From positions 1 through 7,762 of the forward strand of contig JAISAR010000093.1 in NCBI GenBank assembly GCA_031266615.1: DNA of 7,762 nt, given 5' to 3'. Source of the stretch: Rickettsiales bacterium (GTDB taxonomy: Bacteria; Pseudomonadota; Alphaproteobacteria; Rickettsiales; Anaplasmataceae). The translations under genes were made by a program, and so were the position numbers. Shown here piece by piece: positions 1-6,233 of the stretch. The notes beneath the pieces were generated by a model that saw only the letters and a program-made list of their open reading frames with translations, was not told the origin of the DNA and made no database searches. The first letter of the stretch is position 1, and each line of letters starts with the position of its first letter.

Positions 1-53
1 ACATAGTGCGAAAAATTAAACAATAGTACGCCAAATACAAGTTTTCTTGTCAT
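1..53 (-). CDS. 5' end of an unidentified gene with signal-peptide-like N-terminus (partial)
   Basis: Reading the minus strand from an ATG at 53-51, the frame stays open to the window edge and encodes MTRKLVFGVLLFNFSHY. Basic residues followed by a hydrophobic run resemble the start of a signal peptide or an N-terminal membrane anchor. A weak Shine-Dalgarno-like GCAGG lies just upstream. A very good promoter (TTGACA, 17 bp, TATCAT) sits upstream in the right orientation, which is the main reason to believe the gene. Only 17 codons are visible, so the product cannot be identified. It is divergent from the pstS-like gene. Confidence 0.5.
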   Translation of the reverse strand, partial: MTRKLVFGVLLFNFSHY

Positions 54-98
54 TTTAACCTGCACAGATTGGGAAGTTAAACAAATAGCTTCATTACT

Positions 99-127
99 AT
101 GATAAGGGAACTGAAGGAGGTTGTCAA
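99..127 (-). promoter_or_regulatory. sigma70-type promoter for the leftward partial gene
   Basis: On the minus strand there is a perfect -35 TTGACA (127-122), a 17-bp spacer and a -10 TATCAT (104-99, five of six consensus bases). Transcription would start near 92 and give a leader of about 40 nt before the ATG at 53. Both boxes and the spacing fit the bacterial housekeeping consensus, which is uncommon by chance even in AT-rich DNA. Confidence 0.6.
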
Positions 128-259
128 GTAGTTTTTTTGTTTCTATTGGGTAACATTTGCTTTCTGTGTATAACAGCTTAGGTTTTTCAAGATGATGAAA
201 GGTGATGCAAGAAATTTAATCATAGGAGAAAATTAGGGCTTTTCAGTTTGATCTTTTGT

Positions 260-265
260 TATAAT
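260..265 (+). promoter_or_regulatory. possible -10 box for the pstS-trkH pair
   Basis: A perfect TATAAT lies 30 nt before the ATG at 296. It would give a short leader of roughly 25 nt. No convincing -35 box is seen 16-18 bp upstream, so this could be a chance match in AT-rich DNA. The rest of the gap between the divergent left gene and this site (128-259) shows no ORF of useful length and no clear hairpin. Confidence 0.3.
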
Positions 266-295
266 AATTAAGGCTTATGTTCTTAACTAAAAACG

Positions 296-1315
296 ATGCT
301 TAGAGGCTTTCTCTTGATTTTTATATTCACAGTAGTGTTCATGCCGCTGTCAAACGCTGATGCGAGGAAATATATCAGAATTGTTGGGTCTTCAACTGTT
401 TTTCCTTTTATCTCATTTATAGCTGAGGATTTCAACCGTGTATTTTCTTTTAAAACTCCAGTTGTGGAATCAATAGGAAGTGGGCCAGGGTTCAAAATGT
501 TTTGTTCAGGGAGAGGGGAAGACACGCCAGATATTGCTGCTTCGTCTCGTTCTATAAAAAATGCGGAAAGGGAGCTATGTAAAAGGAATAAAGTTGATGA
601 AATGATAGAGATCATTATTGGCTATGATGGAGTTGTAATCGCAAATTCTAATCAAAGCCATAGATTTGACTTCTCAAAAAAGGATTTATTTGAAACTTTA
701 TCTGCATATTCTCAAGAGAATGGTAAGCTGGTAAAAAATAATAAGAAGCTTTGGTCTGATGTAAGCCAGGCCTTACCAAAAACAGAAATTGAAATTTATG
801 GTCCACATCAAAATACAGGTACGTACGAAACTTTGATTAATTCTATTATGCTCGATCAATACTCATGCATGAATTCAAGAATTTTCAAAGAGAATTATGA
901 AGACCAGGAGGAAAGAAAGAAAGCTTGTAGTAGTATAAGGGACGATGGAAGGTATAAGGAAGTTGGGATTAATGAAAACATAATAATACAAAAATTGAAA
1001 AGCAACAAGAATGCTTTGGGAATATTTAGTTTTAGTTTTTTGATGAGGAACCAGGATAAAATACAAGGAAGCACAATTGCAGGAATTGAGCCAACTTATG
1101 AAAATATATCATCGGGAAAATATATATTGGCAAGGCCTCTGTATCTTTATATAAAGAAAGAACACTTGAATACCGTTGATGGATTAAGAGAGTTCATTAG
1201 AGAAGTTATCGATTCTATCAGTACTGAAGATGGGTACCTATCTAAGCTCGGTCTGATTCCACTTTCAAGTGAAGACATAAAGAAAGTTTCAGCAAAAGTT
1301 CATGATATAGTGTAA
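296..1315 (+). CDS. pstS: PstS-like phosphate ABC transporter substrate-binding protein
   Basis: 339 aa. Likely the periplasmic protein that binds inorganic phosphate and delivers it to the PstCAB permease. The first ~22 residues are a signal peptide with a likely cleavage after SNADA. The mature part opens with RIVGSSTVFPF, the classic GSSTV phosphate-loop motif of the PstS family. It is followed by ESIGSGPG, DIAASSRSI, GYDGVVIANS and PHQNTGTYETL, which correspond in order to the known ligand-contacting loops. The end GLIPLS is also typical. Length is normal for the family. ATG 296 is the first start after an in-frame stop at 284, and it places the signal peptide correctly, although no clear Shine-Dalgarno is present. 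pstC, pstA and pstB are not adjacent, so the permease must be encoded elsewhere. Family assignment is firm; phosphate as ligand is inferred from the motifs. Confidence 0.88.
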   Translation: MLRGFLLIFIFTVVFMPLSNADARKYIRIVGSSTVFPFISFIAEDFNRVFSFKTPVVESIGSGPGFKMFCSGRGEDTPDIAASSRSIKNAERELCKRNKVDEMIEIIIGYDGVVIANSNQSHRFDFSKKDLFETLSAYSQENGKLVKNNKKLWSDVSQALPKTEIEIYGPHQNTGTYETLINSIMLDQYSCMNSRIFKENYEDQEERKKACSSIRDDGRYKEVGINENIIIQKLKSNKNALGIFSFSFLMRNQDKIQGSTIAGIEPTYENISSGKYILARPLYLYIKKEHLNTVDGLREFIREVIDSISTEDGYLSKLGLIPLSSEDIKKVSAKVHDIV

Positions 1316-1328
1316 TGTCTTTTTGCTC

Positions 1329-1335
1329 TGGAAAG
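1329..1335 (+). promoter_or_regulatory. ribosome binding site of trkH
   Basis: TGGAAAG lies 7 nt before the ATG at 1343, within the 27-nt gap after the pstS stop. It supports ATG 1343 as the trkH start. The short gap without a promoter or terminator supports co-transcription with pstS. Confidence 0.45.
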
Positions 1336-1342
1336 TAACCCT

Positions 1343-2803
1343 ATGGAAAATCATCAGCACTTGCAAACGTTGCGTTCAATTGCATTTATTGTTGGAGTAT
1401 TTCTATTGGTGTTTAGCTTAACAATGGTCGTTCCTGCTATTACTAATAAGTATCTGGGCTACGAATGGAAAAATTTTCTAGCTGGGTTTGTGATTACTTG
1501 CACATCTGGCGCAATTTTTGTTTTATTAGGTAAATTAAGCAGATTACATGGAATGCCAGTGGTTTTCGCGATTACCAGTTGTGCTTGGATTGCTTTATCC
1601 CTATTTGCAGCTATTCCATTCTATCTTGATAGTCTGAACTATGTTGATGCATTATTTGAAACGATATCTGGCTTTACCACAACAGGGGCAACTGTATTCA
1701 GTGATGTTGAAAAGCTATCACCAGGGATATTGCTGTGGAGAGCAATGCTGCATGGTATAGGTGGCTTTGGTATAATTACTATAGGAATTGCAGTTTTTCC
1801 CATGCTGAGGGTTCTGAGTCTAAGTAATTTACTCTATTCTGAATGTTCAGATGTTACAAAAAGAAGGTTACCAAACACGCGAAGTGTAGTGATTCATGCT
1901 ACAGCAATATATTATGGCCTAATTTTGTTGTGCATATTTTCCTATTATCTAGCTGGTATGCCATTATTTGATGCAATATGCCACGGAATGTCCGCTGTAT
2001 CAACTGGTGGATTTGCTAACTATAACGATTCCATAGGGCACTATAATGATCCTTTACTAGAAGTCATAACAATCATTTTTATGATCTTGGGTTCTCTGCC
2101 TTTTCTTAGCTACTTAAAGATCATAAGACAGTTAGATATTTACCACGATGAACAGGTCTCTTACTTTACTGGGATAGTCATTGTCTCATCTTTATTTGCT
2201 TGTTTTTGGTCGTACAAAAATGTTGATTTAGGAATATTATTGTCATTTAGATATAGTACATTTACCATCATCTCTTTTATTACGTCAACTGGCTATGTGG
2301 TGTGCAATTACGTGGATTGGGGCTTTATCTCAGTCTTAGCTTTTTTTCTAACCTTTATTGGTGGATGTGGAGGTTCTGCAAGTGGTGGAATCAAAATCTT
2401 CCGTTTGATTGTTTTTTTAAGGTCTATAGGAAATCGCTTTCGCCTTTTATTAAACCCTGATGCAGGTGATAGGGTGAAATTTAATGGTAAAATTTTAGAA
2501 GATGATGAAGTTCACTCTATATTTACGTTTTTTGCAATTTACATACTAACGTTCACTATATCATCAATAGTGATGTCTTACTTAGGCAATACAGACTTTA
2601 TAACTAGCATTAGCGCAGTCTCTGCGACGCTTACAAACTCTGGTCCAGGGTTCAGTAACTTAATCGGGCCTTCGGGTAATTATTCCTCCTTCAGCAGTGG
2701 AGTAAAACTATTTCTGTCGTTTTTAATGCTGCTTGGCAGGCTTGAAATACTGCCAATCTATTTTTGTATAGGCAACTTGCTCTTATTTAACAGAAGAGAA
2801 TAG
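1343..2803 (+). CDS. trkH: TrkH-type potassium uptake protein (channel subunit)
   Basis: 486 aa integral inner-membrane protein of the TrkH/KtrB superfamily. It forms the K+ pathway and normally works with the cytoplasmic NAD/nucleotide-binding regulator TrkA. All four pore-loop filter motifs are present in order: FTTTGAT (~111-117), VSTGGF (~219-224), ITSTGY (~313-318) and TNSGPGF (~431-437). Other hallmarks are HGIGGFGIITIGIAVFP after pore 1, the GGCGGSASGGIKIFR stretch (~343-357) and the C-terminal LMLLGRLEILPI. Hydrophobic membrane segments span the whole protein. Length matches the usual ~483 aa, so the gene appears complete and functional. It follows the pstS-like gene after 27 nt and probably shares its transcript. 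trkA is not in the window. Confidence 0.95.
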   Translation: MENHQHLQTLRSIAFIVGVFLLVFSLTMVVPAITNKYLGYEWKNFLAGFVITCTSGAIFVLLGKLSRLHGMPVVFAITSCAWIALSLFAAIPFYLDSLNYVDALFETISGFTTTGATVFSDVEKLSPGILLWRAMLHGIGGFGIITIGIAVFPMLRVLSLSNLLYSECSDVTKRRLPNTRSVVIHATAIYYGLILLCIFSYYLAGMPLFDAICHGMSAVSTGGFANYNDSIGHYNDPLLEVITIIFMILGSLPFLSYLKIIRQLDIYHDEQVSYFTGIVIVSSLFACFWSYKNVDLGILLSFRYSTFTIISFITSTGYVVCNYVDWGFISVLAFFLTFIGGCGGSASGGIKIFRLIVFLRSIGNRFRLLLNPDAGDRVKFNGKILEDDEVHSIFTFFAIYILTFTISSIVMSYLGNTDFITSISAVSATLTNSGPGFSNLIGPSGNYSSFSSGVKLFLSFLMLLGRLEILPIYFCIGNLLLFNRRE

Positions 2804-2852
2804 TTTAGCTGCCTAAAAGGTTGGGGAATGGTTTTCTTAGCATTGAAAATTA

Positions 2853-2868
2853 CATAATATACATTATG
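2853..2868. repeat. small AT-rich inverted repeat after trkH
   Basis: CATAAT and ATTATG pair around a 4-nt loop, about 50 nt past the trkH stop. The stem is only 6 bp and AT-rich and no T-run follows, so its use as a terminator is doubtful. Confidence 0.25.
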
Positions 2869-2937
2869 GAAAATATGAGAAACACAGCTCCCAGATTAAT
2901 GCTCAAAAATGCTTAAGTGACAAAAACTTATGTATTC

Positions 2938-3005
2938 CACCGAGTTATCAACAGGGTTATTCACAATGTCGTGAATAACCCCATAAGAAAATTAGTACCT
3001 CGGTG
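2938..3005. repeat. nested stem-loop in the trkH/ankyrin convergent gap
   Basis: An 11-bp perfect inner stem, GGGTTATTCAC (2954-2964) with GTGAATAACCC (2971-2981), closes a 6-nt loop. An outer 7-bp perfect stem, CACCGAG (2938-2944) with CTCGGTG (2999-3005), encloses it, and TTAT (2945-2948) can also pair with ATAA (2984-2987). It sits between two genes transcribed toward each other and could stop transcription from both sides or stabilise 3' ends. There is no T-run after the stem on either strand, so it is not a canonical intrinsic terminator. The rest of 2804-3048 shows no gene. Confidence 0.6.
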
Positions 3006-3048
3006 ATAGGTAAGGAAGAAAACTTTAACTTGCCTTGACCGTAATGCT

Positions 3049-4362
3049 TTATACTTTCTGAGAAAAAGGATCCTGTCCTTGTGTGTTAGTTTCCTCTAGT
3101 TTACTTGACACCGCATATGTAATACCACCAGCAACAAGTCCAACTAACACGGCAGCAGCTACAACTATGCTAGCTATAGCCAACATTGGTAATGCAACAC
3201 CGGTAGCAAAACATCCAACACTAACTGCCAATGCAGCTATAACACCACAAACACTACCAATTATTATTGGTTTATTAGCTGACATGCTATCTTCAACCTG
3301 ATGAACTGTGTTGCTGTCTTGACCAGGTTTTGTTACTGAAGACTTAGTTGTGTCTTGAGTTTTTAGGTCTTCAATCAGTTTTTGAAGCTCCGCTTTTGTA
3401 TCTTTACGATGAATTAGGTCTATTGGAGTTTTACCATGCTCATCTTTTAATAAATGATTAGCCCCTGCTTTTAGTAGAGCTTTCATTGTCTCTATACGGT
3501 CATTTTGAGCAGCCAAATATAAAGGAGTATGCCCTACAACTTTTCGTGCATCAACATCGATTCCTTTCACTTCTAATAGAGCTTCATTGGTTTGTTTATT
3601 AACATGGGCACCTTTATTTAATAGGGCTTGAACTATCTCTAAATGATCATCTCTAGCAGCAATATATAAAGCAGTGTAGCCATCATTACTGGTTTGTATA
3701 TCAACATTGGCACCTTTATTTAATAGAGCTTGAACTATCTTTAATCTACCATTTCTAGCAGCAATACATAAAGCAGTGTAACCACTATTGGTTTGTATAT
3801 CAACATTAGCACCTTTATTTAATAGAGCTTGAACTGTATCAAAGCAACCACTTCTAGCAGCAACACATAAAAGAGTGAAACCCATTTTGTCTGTTTGATT
3901 AATATCAGCACCTTTATTTAATAGATCTTGGACTTTCTCTAAGTTCAACGTATTAGCTTCCGCTTGAGGCTGTGGCGCATCTTCATCTTTAACTGGTATG
4001 CTATCTAAAACTTTACTAACTTCATCTATTATACTACTGTTTTGTAAAATAGTTTGAATTTTTTCATGATCATCCTTTTCTAAAGAAGTAAGAACTTCGT
4101 TTAATATACCTTGCTTTATAGCTGCCTCTAAAATAGCTTCAATGTTTTTCTGATTGCTGTCATGTATAACCGAGCCAAGCAGTGTTAGAGTATAACCTTT
4201 ACATTCTTCAACCGTTTCATAATCCTTACTTGCATCAGTAAGAACTACCTTTAAATCATCTTTCGAAACTCTTTCGAGAAGATCAGCGACGTTACCACGA
4301 TTGGTTATTGCGTTCTGTAACTCATTATATAATTTCCATTGTTCATCTGTTAAACTAAACAT
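3049..4362 (-). CDS. ankyrin-repeat protein with C-terminal double hydrophobic segment
   Basis: 437 aa, function unknown in detail. Residues 1-135 are a helical, charged N-terminal domain that I do not recognise. Residues ~137-332 hold ankyrin repeats of 33-34 aa, recognisable by the recurring ALLNKGANVD and GYTALCIAAR-type helices. At least five are complete, plus a truncated one at 259-276. Two long hydrophobic stretches follow at ~364-388 and ~391-418 (rich in A, V, I, G), then a polar tail, so the protein may be membrane-attached. Ankyrin repeats mediate protein-protein binding, and in Wolbachia such proteins are abundant and often suspected host-interaction effectors. That role is inference here. 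No classical signal peptide is seen. The start ATG at 4362 has a GGAGAAG ribosome site and a good promoter upstream. The gene is divergent from the broken metallopeptidase gene and convergent with trkH. Confidence 0.92.
   Translation of the reverse strand: MFSLTDEQWKLYNELQNAITNRGNVADLLERVSKDDLKVVLTDASKDYETVEECKGYTLTLLGSVIHDSNQKNIEAILEAAIKQGILNEVLTSLEKDDHEKIQTILQNSSIIDEVSKVLDSIPVKDEDAPQPQAEANTLNLEKVQDLLNKGADINQTDKMGFTLLCVAARSGCFDTVQALLNKGANVDIQTNSGYTALCIAARNGRLKIVQALLNKGANVDIQTSNDGYTALYIAARDDHLEIVQALLNKGAHVNKQTNEALLEVKGIDVDARKVVGHTPLYLAAQNDRIETMKALLKAGANHLLKDEHGKTPIDLIHRKDTKAELQKLIEDLKTQDTTKSSVTKPGQDSNTVHQVEDSMSANKPIIIGSVCGVIAALAVSVGCFATGVALPMLAIASIVVAAAVLVGLVAGGITYAVSSKLEETNTQGQDPFSQKV
3109..3273 (-). 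other. two predicted membrane segments of the ankyrin protein
   Basis: Codons 364-418 encode a nearly uncharged run rich in Ala, Val, Ile and Gly, with a Pro around residue 392 in the middle and only short polar interruptions. This fits a helical hairpin crossing or dipping into a membrane, with the ankyrin domain and the short C-terminal tail on the same side. Confidence 0.6.
3589..3954 (-). repeat. tandem ankyrin-coding DNA repeats, 99-102 nt period
   Basis: The word GCACCTTTATTTAATAG (plus-strand reading) recurs at 3608, 3710, 3809 and 3908, with intervals of 102, 99 and 99 nt equal to 34, 33 and 33 codons. The middle units are nearly identical at the DNA level, not only in protein. This points to recent duplication or gene conversion between repeats. 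Confidence 0.8.
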
Positions 4363-4366
4363 ATAA

Positions 4367-4373
4367 CTTCTCC
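4367..4373 (-). promoter_or_regulatory. ribosome binding site of the ankyrin gene
   Basis: GGAGAAG on the minus strand lies 4 nt upstream of the ATG at 4362-4360. It is a strong Shine-Dalgarno match with slightly short spacing, and it supports this ATG as the start. Confidence 0.5.
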
Positions 4374-4389
4374 ATAAATACTCAGTCTA

Positions 4390-4418
4390 AGTATGACATA
4401 TCTCGGCAGGGAAGTCAA
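4390..4418 (-). promoter_or_regulatory. sigma70-type promoter of the ankyrin gene
   Basis: On the minus strand there is TTGACT (4418-4413), a 17-bp spacer, then CATACT (4395-4390). Five of six -35 bases and four of six -10 bases match consensus at ideal spacing. Transcription would begin near 4383, giving a leader of about 20 nt that includes the GGAGAAG site. Confidence 0.55.
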
Positions 4419-4578
4419 GAAATTAATAAGATATTACAGATCACACACTTAAACAAGGAAAAGGTGCTCGTGCTCAAGCAAACACAATCAAATTGCACAA
4501 TTAATAGAGCCATAAATTCATTGACCAGCGGTTGATGGCGAGTAGTTTCTAAGTCTGAAGTATAAGTTAATGGATTAT

Positions 4579-4584
4579 TATAAT
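4579..4584 (+). promoter_or_regulatory. possible -10 box for the split metallopeptidase gene
   Basis: TATAAT lies about 50 nt upstream of ATG 4633. A second weaker candidate, TATAGT, is at 4602-4607. Neither has a good -35 box at normal distance. The rest of 4419-4578 holds no ORF of note; a short dyad AATTG-CA-CAATT at 4491-4502 is the only other structure seen. Confidence 0.25.
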
Positions 4585-4632
4585 TTTTACTGAAATACTA
4601 ATATAGTTAAGCTTTAATAGTGAGGTATTAAA

Positions 4633-4869
4633 ATGAGGAAATGTAATAACGCACGGTTCAATAAGCATGATTGTGCAAACGATGGCACTTGCGGTCAATC
4701 TATACAAAGTTATAAGGTTGGTAATTCTAATATTTCTTTCCATGACAGCGATGGAAGAGCGATTGCACAGATACCTAAGTTGCCTAACGGAAACTCTATT
4801 ACTTACTACAATAATTTATACGAAACTGCGGAATCAAAAATTTTGCTGGTAGGTCAGCAGAATATATAG
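4633..4869 (+). CDS. N-terminal part of a frameshifted metallopeptidase-like gene
   Basis: 78 codons ending at TAG 4867-4869. The ATG is preceded at 7 nt by a good TGAGGT ribosome site, so this is probably the true gene start. The N-terminus is Cys/Asn-rich (C4, C14, C20), with no signal peptide. Next comes a segment containing SNISFHDSDGRAIAQIP, which I do not recognise as a named domain. From about codon 69 on, the reading seems to be out of frame: the -1 frame is open from 4815, overlaps this ORF and continues without a stop through the zinc-peptidase domain to 5960. I infer one original gene of roughly 440 codons interrupted by a one-base loss near the A5 tract 4836-4840. Alternatively these are two overlapping genes, or a translationally shifted one. 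Confidence 0.55.
   Translation: MRKCNNARFNKHDCANDGTCGQSIQSYKVGNSNISFHDSDGRAIAQIPKLPNGNSITYYNNLYETAESKILLVGQQNI
4836..4844 (+). other. likely frameshift point in the metallopeptidase-like gene (AAAAATTTT)
   Basis: The upstream frame reads TCA AAA ATT TTG, while the frame of the downstream domain reads AAT TTT GCT GGT AGG. One extra A in the A5 run (A6) would join them as SKNFAGRS and continue into NKFNFKYGKLD. The exact base is inferred; any point between 4815 and about 4866 would join the two frames. The sequence is not a canonical X XXY YYZ slippery heptamer in the incoming frame. Confidence 0.5.
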
Positions 4870-4883
4870 GAATTCAGGATGTA

Positions 4884-5960
4884 TTGCCTAATAAATTTAA
4901 TTTTAAATATGGAAAGTTAGATTGCGTGATACATTACGACAATGTATCGCAAGAGGAGCAAGAGCAAATAAAGCTTGATATTCAAAACGCTTATGAGGCA
5001 TACAAAGCGAAATTTTGTATTGCCGGTACCCAAGGTACTGTGCACACCTATATTTTTAATAATGAAAATGACTATAAGAAATACGGCACTAAGGTTCCTG
5101 GGTTTTCAAAGTATCAAGATATGGTTGATAAGTCTGCTGGAATGACAGATGGAAGAAGCGTATCGCTCTATAAAAATGCTTATATGGATAACGTTTTAGC
5201 TCATGAGCTGGGTCACGTATTCCAGTTTAGGTTTTCCATGGTAGAAGTAGAAGCATTAGACCGTGTAAATTCTCAGTTAATGGCAAATGCCATTGGGCTA
5301 GAAGTAGAAGAAAAAAATTATAAAGCTATTTGTGAACAAAAAGACATAAATGAATACAAAAAGTTTAATGACAAAATTTTTGAGTTTGAGTACAAAGGCA
5401 CCCTGTATCAAGTATGGAGTAAGGCACGTCAAAATCTTTCAGGAGAGGAGAAAGTTCAATTTATTAAAGACATTAAGAGCTCTCATGAATCGCTTACTAG
5501 TGAGTGTTATAGATTAGGTGGTGAAAGTGCAACTTTAAAAGTTCACATTTATGTTGGTGAAAATAAAGACATAGATAAAGTGTTTTTTTATAACCCCGAC
5601 AAGAACTTATCTAAATGGTTAGATAAGACGCTTATAAATAGAGGTAAGCCTGAAGAAGAGGTAAATGAAGTAGAACATACAGGCTCAAAGGAAGAACAAA
5701 GTAATGTAGAAGAGAGCCAACAAGGCACTCAGCAACCCAGTGATTCGTCACCTAATGTTATTTTTCAAGCGCTTGACTACATTATTGGTTCCATTTCATC
5801 ATTCTTTTCATGGTTATTTGGCTCTAAAGAGAAAGAACAGCCAGCTCAACAATCCGACGGTAGCCTTTCTTTATTTGAGTTTGATGCGAGCGAGTTAGAT
5901 CACGATGTTGGAGATCACGTGTCAAACAATCATTATCACTCATCTGATGAGCTAATATAG
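4884..5960 (+). CDS. zinc metallopeptidase-like protein (HELGH; collagenase M9-like), C-terminal part of split gene
   Basis: 358 aa if counted from the TTG at 4884; the frame is open back to 4815. Residues ~8-115 resemble the catalytic region of zincin peptidases of the bacterial collagenase (M9) kind: a small alpha/beta start, a YIFNNENDYKKYG strand-helix, then NVLAHELGHVFQFRF with the zinc-binding HELGH at 107-111. I do not see the usual EGxAEY-type third-ligand segment some 25-30 residues later, so activity is uncertain. Residues ~140-255 are a charged helical region, ~256-290 a Glu/Gln/Ser-rich linker, and ~292-313 a hydrophobic FQALDYIIGSISSFFSWLFG segment that may associate with membranes. 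A polar His/Asp-rich tail follows. TTG 4884 has only a weak AGGA before it, so it is a fallback start. The true start is more likely ATG 4633, disrupted by a frameshift. A secreted or host-directed role is speculation. Confidence 0.65.
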   Translation: MPNKFNFKYGKLDCVIHYDNVSQEEQEQIKLDIQNAYEAYKAKFCIAGTQGTVHTYIFNNENDYKKYGTKVPGFSKYQDMVDKSAGMTDGRSVSLYKNAYMDNVLAHELGHVFQFRFSMVEVEALDRVNSQLMANAIGLEVEEKNYKAICEQKDINEYKKFNDKIFEFEYKGTLYQVWSKARQNLSGEEKVQFIKDIKSSHESLTSECYRLGGESATLKVHIYVGENKDIDKVFFYNPDKNLSKWLDKTLINRGKPEEEVNEVEHTGSKEEQSNVEESQQGTQQPSDSSPNVIFQALDYIIGSISSFFSWLFGSKEKEQPAQQSDGSLSLFEFDASELDHDVGDHVSNNHYHSSDELI

Positions 5961-6031
5961 CAACTCCCCTACCCTTTTTAGTTATGTCTGTAGCTTTTCA
6001 AATATGGGGAGGTAGTTATTTAAACAATTAG

Positions 6032-6160
6032 ATGAAAAATCAAGTAAATCATCCTGAAATTCCTGCTTTTTTGTTACGCAAAGAAATGACTTTTATTTCA
6101 TTAAATCTCTTGCATTATGGTTTAGGAGAAACGCAGATGAGCACACTTGAAGTATTGTAA
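6032..6160 (+). CDS. possible small hypothetical protein (42 aa)
   Basis: An ATG at 6032 opens 42 codons ending in TAA at 6158-6160, beginning MKNQVNHPEIPAFLLRKEM. A GGGGAGGT motif lies at 6006-6013 but is 18 nt from the ATG, too far for a normal ribosome site. The codon content looks reasonable, but an ORF of this size occurs by chance. I do not recognise it. It could be a remnant of a longer phage or mobile gene. The rest of 5961-6233 has no other ORF; CTCCCC (5964-5969) can pair with GGGGAG (6006-6011) over a long loop, too loosely to call a terminator. Confidence 0.25.
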   Translation: MKNQVNHPEIPAFLLRKEMTFISLNLLHYGLGETQMSTLEVL

Positions 6161-6176
6161 TTTGGTTATGTAGTAA

Positions 6177-6211
6177 ACGATGTCATCCAAGTAGCCGATA
6201 TTTGGATGACA
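6177..6211. repeat. palindromic repeat copy downstream of the terminase
   Basis: TGTCATCCAA (6181-6190) pairs perfectly with TTGGATGACA (6202-6211), and the stem can extend inward through a G-U pair to 6193/6199. The first 16 nt (6177-6192, ACGATGTCATCCAAGT) occur again at 7747-7762. Wolbachia genomes are known to carry many intergenic palindromes of the TGTCATCC type, which this resembles. It lies 23 nt past the terminase 3' end and may serve as a transcription stop on the minus strand, where TCGTTT follows. Confidence 0.7.
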
Positions 6212-6233
6212 CCCTTCCTGGTGGAGACTGCTC

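Noticed and set aside
283..615. Minus-strand ORF of 110 codons opposite the pstS start
   Set aside because: It lies wholly over the pstS signal peptide and phosphate loop in antisense, has no recognisable domain and no ribosome site. It is a shadow of the real gene.
875..1066. Minus-strand ORF of 63 codons inside pstS
   Set aside because: Antisense to a well-supported coding region; its hydrophobic, Phe/Tyr-rich translation is what AT-rich antisense frames give.
2938..3005. Calling the nested stem-loop an intrinsic terminator
   Set aside because: The stem is strong but no T-run follows on either strand, so only the structure is reported.
3083..3301. Plus-strand ORF of 72 codons opposite the ankyrin membrane segments
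   Set aside because: Its Ala/Thr-rich translation is the complement of the Ala/Val-rich membrane codons, and it has no start signals of its own.
4836..4844. Programmed -1 ribosomal frameshift signal
   Set aside because: In the incoming frame the heptamer is A AAA ATT, which lacks the second slippery codon, and no clear downstream pseudoknot was seen. A simple indel explains the data better.
4667..4852. Second plus-strand frame of 61 codons within the split metallopeptidase gene
   Set aside because: Its start is internal to the better-supported ORF at 4633. It does not run in the frame of the downstream peptidase domain, and no ribosome site precedes it.
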